In this document: positions 59,240-64,000 of the stretch, piece by piece
Position numbering within the stretch: the stretch's first letter is position 1
Layout: each line of letters begins with the position of its first letter
Source of the DNA: JAFAGX01 sp035624215
GTDB taxonomy: Bacteria > Acidobacteriota > Terriglobia > Terriglobales > Acidobacteriaceae
Assembly (NCBI GenBank): GCA_035624215.1
Contig: DASPRY010000113.1
Span: forward strand, 1 to 64,000
Length of the DNA: 64,000 nucleotides
Direction of reading: 5' to 3'
Position numbers and translations under genes: made by a program
Notes under the pieces: generated by a model
What the model was told of the DNA's origin: nothing
Database searches by the model: none
Seen by the model: only the letters and a program-made list of their open reading frames with translations

Positions 59240-60700
59240 CTACGGCGCGACATCCCGGATATGCGTAGCCAGATACCAGGTGTTCCCGAACGGATCCTTG
59301 AGGCCGGCATTGCGATCGCCGTAGGGTTGGTCGGCCGGTTCGGAAATTGAGCTGGCTCCCGCCTGCAGCGCGCGCTGATAGGTGGCGTCCACATCCGGCA
59401 CGTATACATACAAGACACTCGACATTGGCTGATAGGGTCCGTGCGCCTCACCCATCTCCAGCCCCGAGGTGCCCACACGAATCTCAGCGTGATGAACCAC
59501 GCCGTCGGGCGAAGCATACCTTGCCAGTTCTTGCGCACCAAAGGCACGCTTCAGAAAATTAATAACCGGTTCGGCGCGCAATGGATGCATGTAGACGTTG
59601 ACGTCATTGAGGCCTTCGGGAACGTAGCTCGGGCCTTTATGCGTGGCAATGTACCAATAATTTCCTGCAGGATCTTTTACAGCAGCAGAGCGCTCACCGT
59701 ACTCCTGGTCCTTGGGTTCCCCAGCCGAAGTTGCTCCAGCAGCGAGAGCCTGCTTGTAAACGGCATCGGCGTCTTTGACGTATACATGCAGGGCAATCGT
59801 GCTCGGAGTTGCATGAAACTCCTTGCCTGGAATGCCACCGCCCACCATCAGCATCGAGTCGCCGAGCTGAACTTCACCGTGCACGCCTCCCGCACCCCCG
59901 GTGCCGCGAAATAACTCTTTAGCTCCGAAGGCCTGTTTGACAAAGTCCAAGAGTGCCGGGCCGTCCCGCGCAATCAGGTAAGGGGTGATGGTGCGGAAAC
60001 CCTTACGAATCGGGTCGGCTGCCGATCCCTTTGGGTGTTCCTTGTCCAAAATGGCGTCCAAACGCCGGTGCATCTCGTCAGAACTCACGACTTCTTTGTG
60101 AGCGGCGATGATCCAGACGTACCCGAACGGGTCTGCCAATTGGCCTGCACGATCGCCGTAGAATTGATCGTCGACCGGGCGGACGATACTCGCGCCTGCG
60201 TGAACAGCCCGCTCGGCAAAGGCGTCCGCGTCATCGACGTAAAGATGCAATCTGACCGGAGATCCGCCATATGCCTTCGGACCTATCGAACCGTAGTCGG
60301 GATGTTCGTCAGCCAGCCTGATCCTCGAATTTCCGATCACGATTTCTGCGCAGCCAATCTTGCCCCGGTGTTCGAAGCGCCAGGCCTCAGTGGCGGCAAA
60401 CGCCCGCGTGTAGAACTCAATTGCTTTGGCCGCATTGTCGACTATCAAGAACGGCGTAGCCGTTTGATCGACGGCAGGCAGCGTTTCCGCTACGGTTGCC
60501 ATGGCTGCTCTCCTTTGCAAATCGGATTTCAAACGTGCTTTGAACTGCGGTCGAGGCAGATTGCGCAATTCGGCCGCGACTCGTACCAGCGACTCTACGT
60601 GGGCATCGCTCAGCGGGGGCAGGGCTGCGGGACTTGCCAGGAGACCTTGCACCATCTCATCGAGTTGTTCAGCCAAACTGCGTTTAGCCATTCTGGCCAC
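59240..60700 (-). CDS. triple VOC (glyoxalase/PhnB-like) protein with sigma-operon N-terminal domain
   Basis: A 486-residue protein with three tandem PhnB-like VOC units (about residues 78-205, 225-350 and 358-482), each with FYTRAFAA/FVKQAFGA/FLKRAFGA and DPFG[YN].W.[IL]A[TA]H signatures. The first ~70 residues (RSLAEQLDEMVQGLLAS... LVRVAAELRNLPRPQFKARL) are helical and separate. Its start overlaps the ECF sigma gene by 17 bases, so the two are co-translated. The N-terminal part may bind the sigma factor or serve as a regulatory domain; VOC units may bind a ligand or metal. No known substrate. Confidence 0.75.
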   Translation of the reverse strand: MARMAKRSLAEQLDEMVQGLLASPAALPPLSDAHVESLVRVAAELRNLPRPQFKARLKSDLQRRAAMATVAETLPAVDQTATPFLIVDNAAKAIEFYTRAFAATEAWRFEHRGKIGCAEIVIGNSRIRLADEHPDYGSIGPKAYGGSPVRLHLYVDDADAFAERAVHAGASIVRPVDDQFYGDRAGQLADPFGYVWIIAAHKEVVSSDEMHRRLDAILDKEHPKGSAADPIRKGFRTITPYLIARDGPALLDFVKQAFGAKELFRGTGGAGGVHGEVQLGDSMLMVGGGIPGKEFHATPSTIALHVYVKDADAVYKQALAAGATSAGEPKDQEYGERSAAVKDPAGNYWYIATHKGPSYVPEGLNDVNVYMHPLRAEPVINFLKRAFGAQELARYASPDGVVHHAEIRVGTSGLEMGEAHGPYQPMSSVLYVYVPDVDATYQRALQAGASSISEPADQPYGDRNAGLKDPFGNTWYLATHIRDVAP

Positions 60701-61298
60701 CGGTCTTCTTCGCTGGCTTTGTGTTCCTTCGTATGCGCGGTCTTTTCGATTGCTGCAAGCCGAATCCTGCTCTCAGATTCTGGATACCTCTAAGTTGAAG
60801 CTGCTTTACCGCACCCTCGCTGCGCCCCAGCTCTCTCGCGATCTCGCCTATACTCCTCTGCTCGGCGAAGCGCATCCTGATCACCTGCCGCTGATCTTTC
60901 GGCAGCTGATCGACTAGCCGGAACAGCCGCACGCCATCTTCAATTTGTCTCATCTCCGATTGCGTCTCTGGCAGGTCAGCGAAGCTTAATTCCCGGCCAC
61001 TTCGTTTCCCGCGATCGGTGACCGCGTTGGCCGCAATGCGCAGGAGCCACGCAGCGAAGGGCACGCCTCGCCATTCGAACTGCTTAAGGTTCGCCAGAGC
61101 TTTTTGAAATACATCGGCGGTCAAATCCTGAGCCGTATCGCGATCGGCCACGCGGCGGGCGATGAACAGGTACACGCGCTCGAAATGCATTTCATAAAGC
61201 TCGGCAAAGCGGGCCGGATCCTTCTGCGCAGCCTCGACCAGCAGACGTTCCTCCGCCTGCGCCGGGGACTGCGTCGATGCCGGTGCTCTGCCGACCAT
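60684..61298 (-). CDS. ECF-type RNA polymerase sigma factor
   Basis: A 204-residue sigma-70 family factor. Region 2 (residues ~30-95: FAELYEMHFERVYLFIARRV... AQDLTADVFQKAL) and region 4 (~125-180: QLPKDQRQVIRMRFAEQRSIGEIARELGRSEGAVKQLQLRGIQNL) are clear; regions 1 and 3 are lacking as in ECF factors. The tail is basic. There is no zinc-type anti-sigma gene; the overlapping triple-VOC gene takes that place. Confidence 0.9.
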   Translation of the reverse strand: MVGRAPASTQSPAQAEERLLVEAAQKDPARFAELYEMHFERVYLFIARRVADRDTAQDLTADVFQKALANLKQFEWRGVPFAAWLLRIAANAVTDRGKRSGRELSFADLPETQSEMRQIEDGVRLFRLVDQLPKDQRQVIRMRFAEQRSIGEIARELGRSEGAVKQLQLRGIQNLRAGFGLQQSKRPRIRRNTKPAKKTGGQNG

Positions 61299-61370
61299 TG
61301 CTGCTTAACCTTATAACTGTTTCCGAAGGGAAAGGTTACGCTCGCTGTCAATTTGTCTAACCGACCGCTT

Positions 61371-62288
61371 TCACCGCTCTGCCTGAAACCGGTATTGTCC
61401 GTCGCGTTCGCGGGCGAAGGTCTCGGCCACGGCCAGGAATGCGCGGGCGGCGTGGGAAAGGCTGGCTTCTTTTCGGTGGATCAACCTGAGCTTGCGCTGC
61501 AGGCGCAACTCGCGAACCGGGATGCGCACCAATTCGCCACGCTTGAGTTCCTGTTCAACACTCATCTCAGGCACAAGCGCCACACCGTTGCCCATGGCCA
61601 CAAACAGCTTGATGGCTTGCAGGGTGGGCAATTCCACTCCCATGTGCAGCGGTGTCTTGTGACGCTTGAACGCCTGCAACACTTTTTCCCGGTAAGGCGA
61701 AGGCACATTATGGGCCACAAAAGATTCGGCACCGAGTTGTCGAATGCTGACCTGCGGCTGTTTGGCCAGGGGATGGCTCGGCGGGACAACGAAAATCAAT
61801 TCGTCTAAATACACCACGGTCGAGCGTAACTGAGGATCATTCGGATCGTAAGTCAGAACTCCCAATTCGGAGCCATGGCGCAGCACTTCCCCGGGAATCT
61901 GGCTGCCCAGGGCGCGGTTGACAGTGATCTTGACCATGGGATGCAGACGACGGAACTCGGCCAGGGGCGGCAGCAGGTAAAGCGCAGTAAATTCGTTGGC
62001 AGCGATTACCAATTTGCCTTGATGCAGCTCTTTGAGTTCGGCTAGAGCCTCCTGCGCGTCAGCTCGCAGGTTCAGCAGCCGTTCAGCGTATTCCTGGAGC
62101 ACGCGGCCGGCATCGGTGAGTAAGCCATCGCGTGAGGAGCGGTCAAAAAGCGGCTCCCCGACTTCTTCTTCGAGCTTGCGAATAGCTTGACTGATAGCCG
62201 ATTGGGTGCGATACAGCCTTTGCGCGGCGCGCGAAAACCGGCGCTCCCGCGCGACCGTGAGGAAGACCTCCAACTGCGACAAATCCAT
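61371..62288 (-). CDS. LysR-family transcriptional regulator
   Basis: A 305-residue LysR regulator: N-terminal winged helix (LEVFLTVARERRFSRAAQRL... SAISQAIRKLEEEVGEPLFDR) and C-terminal periplasmic-binding-like effector domain (~90-295). The effector domain resembles the CysL/CbbR type. It is divergent from leuA with 145 bases between the starts, so it most likely regulates leucine synthesis genes, its own gene, or both. The effector cannot be told from sequence. Confidence 0.88.
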   Translation of the reverse strand: MDLSQLEVFLTVARERRFSRAAQRLYRTQSAISQAIRKLEEEVGEPLFDRSSRDGLLTDAGRVLQEYAERLLNLRADAQEALAELKELHQGKLVIAANEFTALYLLPPLAEFRRLHPMVKITVNRALGSQIPGEVLRHGSELGVLTYDPNDPQLRSTVVYLDELIFVVPPSHPLAKQPQVSIRQLGAESFVAHNVPSPYREKVLQAFKRHKTPLHMGVELPTLQAIKLFVAMGNGVALVPEMSVEQELKRGELVRIPVRELRLQRKLRLIHRKEASLSHAARAFLAVAETFARERDGQYRFQAER

Positions 62289-62297
62289 GGCGTCCTC

Positions 62298-62381
62298 TTA
62301 AGCAAATCTTATGGCATCATCAGTCCAGCTTAACAGTTAAGCAACACTAATAATATGGTAAAGATTATAAGCTTTGCTTAA
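62298..62381. promoter_or_regulatory. LysR-type operator region in the LysR/leuA intergenic DNA
   Basis: Three copies of TTAAGCAA: 62298-62305 (+), 62337-62344 (+) and 62374-62381 (minus strand). A palindrome CTTAACAGTTAAG (62329-62341) overlaps the middle one. Spacings of 39 and 37 bases suit several LysR dimers contacting an AT-rich promoter. Confidence 0.5.
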
Positions 62382-62433
62382 TCGGCGGACATTCCATAGG
62401 ATATCGAGATTCAGCCCGACGAGGACTTGGTCT

Positions 62434-63768
62434 ATGGAACGGACGCGGATCACGGTTTTTGACACCACGCTGCGCGACGGTGAGCAATCGCCGGGTTGCA
62501 GCATGAATGTGCAGGAAAAGCTGCGGCTTGCGCATCAACTCGACCGCCTGGGTGTGGACGTGATTGAAGGCGGGTTTCCGATCGCCTCCGACGGGGATTT
62601 TGCGGCTGTCCAGGCCATCGCTGCGGTGGTGCATCGCCCTGTAATCGCGGCCCTGGCGCGGGCGTGCACGCAAGACATCCAGCGCGCCTGGCATGCGGTC
62701 GAACATGCGGCGCGGCCGCGGATCCATGTTTTTTTGGCAACCTCGGATATCCATCTGAAATACAAGCTTAAGATTTCCCCGGATCAGTGTTTGCAGCAAG
62801 CTGCGGAATCGGTGGAGTTGGCAAGAAGTTTCTGCGAGGATGTGGAATTTTCTCCCGAAGATGCGACCCGCACCGACCCCGACTTTCTCTGCCGAATAGT
62901 ACAGGCGGTGATCGAGGCCGGAGCAACTACAGTAAATATTCCGGATACGGTGGGTTACAGCACTCCGGCGGAGTTTTCCGGCTTGATTCGAATGCTGCGC
63001 GAGCGGGTTCCGGCAATTGATAAAGTCGTAATCTCCGCTCATTGTCACAATGATCTGGGACTGGCTGTGGCCAACTCTCTGGCGGCCGTCGAAGCGGGAG
63101 CGCGCCAGGTGGAGTGCACCATCAATGGTATCGGTGAGCGGGCGGGGAACGCTGCACTTGAAGAGATCGTCATGGCGATGCGTGTCCGCCCGGACCGGTT
63201 AGCTTTCGAAACCGGGGTTGTCGCGGAGCAACTTTTCCCAAGCAGCCAGATGCTCACTGAGATTACAGGTGTACCGGTGCAACCCAACAAAGCCATCATT
63301 GGGCGGAATGCATTTGCGCATGAAGCCGGCATTCACCAGGATGGCGTGCTCAAGAATCCGTTAACCTACGAGATCATGACTCCGCGGTCTGTCGGCGTGC
63401 CCGATTCCACGCTGGTGTTGGGCAAACATTCGGGCCGGCATGCGTTGGCGATCCGCTGCGAGCAGTTGGGATATCCCTTCGATCGGCGCGAACTCGACGA
63501 ACTCTACCGGGAGTTCGTGAAGCTGGCCGATCGTATCAAACATGTACGGGACCATCATCTGCTGGAGCTGATCGAAGGGGCCAAAGCACGAGCTGGGAAT
63601 ATTGTTTCGGTCGAGGGCAAAGCGAAAGCGGCAGCGGCCCATGCCGGAACGGGCAACAGGCTCGTAGTGCCAATCTCAGCGCAGCCCAGAACCGATCTTT
63701 ACCCTCCAACCATCCCCCTGGCGACAACCGACCGTGGAGAGCAGGAAGACTACCTCTGGGGTGTATAG
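62434..63768 (+). CDS. leuA: 2-isopropylmalate synthase lacking the regulatory domain
   Basis: A 444-residue LeuA, the acetyl-CoA + 2-oxoisovalerate condensing enzyme of leucine synthesis. The TIM-barrel core is complete: FDTTLRDGEQSPGCSM, the HCHNDLGLAVANSLA metal site, GIGERAGNAALEE and AHEAGIHQDGVLKN. After the linker (to ~residue 390) only about 55 residues remain, low in structure, so the leucine-binding LeuA dimer domain (~130 residues) is absent. It may be insensitive to leucine. GAGGAC stands before ATG 62434; a TTG 20 codons earlier is unlikely. leuB follows 13 bases on. Confidence 0.88.
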   Translation: MERTRITVFDTTLRDGEQSPGCSMNVQEKLRLAHQLDRLGVDVIEGGFPIASDGDFAAVQAIAAVVHRPVIAALARACTQDIQRAWHAVEHAARPRIHVFLATSDIHLKYKLKISPDQCLQQAAESVELARSFCEDVEFSPEDATRTDPDFLCRIVQAVIEAGATTVNIPDTVGYSTPAEFSGLIRMLRERVPAIDKVVISAHCHNDLGLAVANSLAAVEAGARQVECTINGIGERAGNAALEEIVMAMRVRPDRLAFETGVVAEQLFPSSQMLTEITGVPVQPNKAIIGRNAFAHEAGIHQDGVLKNPLTYEIMTPRSVGVPDSTLVLGKHSGRHALAIRCEQLGYPFDRRELDELYREFVKLADRIKHVRDHHLLELIEGAKARAGNIVSVEGKAKAAAAHAGTGNRLVVPISAQPRTDLYPPTIPLATTDRGEQEDYLWGV

Positions 63769-63781
63769 TTTTCTGGCGTAA

Positions 63782-64000
63782 ATGTTGCTCAAACTCACCA
63801 TCCTGCCGGGAGATGGCATTGGTCCGGAAGTGATCGAGGAAGCCGTCCGGGTGCTGGAAACGGTTGCGCAAGCTTTCGGGCATAAGTTAAACCTCACGAA
63901 AAAGAATATTGGCGGCGCTGCTCTTCGAGGCAGCAATGATCCGCTGCCCCAAGATACCTTGCAAAGCTGCCGGGATTCTGATGCGGTGCTGCTGGGTGCG
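63782..64000 (+). CDS. leuB: 3-isopropylmalate dehydrogenase, N-terminal part
   Basis: The first 73 codons of LeuB, running off the window end. LKLTILPGDGIGPEVIEEAV and AALRGSNDPLPQDTL are the usual N-terminal blocks. It oxidatively decarboxylates 3-isopropylmalate, the step after LeuA and LeuCD. Cotranscribed with leuA; no clear ribosome site is visible in the 13-base gap. Confidence 0.92.
   Translation, partial: MLLKLTILPGDGIGPEVIEEAVRVLETVAQAFGHKLNLTKKNIGGAALRGSNDPLPQDTLQSCRDSDAVLLGA

Noticed and set aside
61346..61351. TTGACA box upstream of the ECF sigma gene
   Set aside because: The nearest TTATAA-like -10 lies 29 bases away, too far for a sigma-70 promoter.

Overview
The window looks like chromosomal DNA of an acidobacterium (Acidobacteriota, most likely Terriglobia, of the Koribacter or Sulfotelmatobacter kind). 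Pointers are a secreted GWxTD-domain protein followed by an outer-membrane protein with a carboxypeptidase-regulatory-like plug, a complete SUF operon led by an Rrf2-type regulator, the infC-rpmI-rplT-pheS-pheT cluster, and dispersed hairpin repeats ending in GGATGACA or GGAATGACA. This assignment is inference; there is no rRNA in the window and I recognised no tRNA gene.

Layout. 1-3000: small poorly conserved genes, one of them a shortened proteasome-like protein, then adenosine deaminase. 3000-7500: GWxTD protein, plug/barrel outer-membrane protein, and a repeat-rich patch with a 5'-truncated PD-(D/E)XK nuclease remnant. 7519-17268 (minus strand): radical SAM/SPASM protein, YwiC-like membrane protein, Ric di-iron repair protein, then sufR-sufB-sufC-sufD-sufS-sufU-sufT with a recognisable promoter and operator. 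17529-24085: three adjacent kinds of quinol-oxidising inner-membrane cytochrome systems: a Rieske/cytochrome b/nine-heme c operon, a seven-heme three-TM protein with ImcH architecture, and an eleven-heme c / cytochrome b fusion with CbcL architecture. 24258-27166: three-gene proton-translocating transhydrogenase. 27264-29831: GGDEF-motA-motB. 30215-34695: PEBP protein, TonB-like protein, an FNR-like iron-sulfur regulator with a CRP-type recognition helix, its truncated paralogue, and a predicted papain-fold lipoprotein. 34820-38160: pyrR, pyrimidine phosphorylase, nucleoside transporter. 38168-47402: RidA, RsmD, site-2 protease, serine biosynthesis, Der. 47460-57018: DinG-type helicase, aminotransferase, pheT-x-pheS, rplT, rpmI, infC, rpiA. 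57229-64000: cytochrome c, NtrC-type regulator, ECF sigma with a triple-VOC partner, LysR regulator divergent from leuA-leuB.

The most interesting part is 16000-33000. Perfect or near-perfect TGTGA-N6-TCACA sites lie upstream of the bc-type operon and radical SAM gene, the CbcL/ImcH-like pair, the FNR/CRP-like regulator itself and its paralogue. That regulator carries four cysteines placed as in FNR and the SRETVTR recognition helix of CRP, so it is a good candidate for reading those sites. Together these suggest an oxygen- or NO-sensing regulon that switches alternative quinol-oxidising chains, possibly for extracellular or metal-directed electron transfer, beside iron-sulfur repair and assembly genes.
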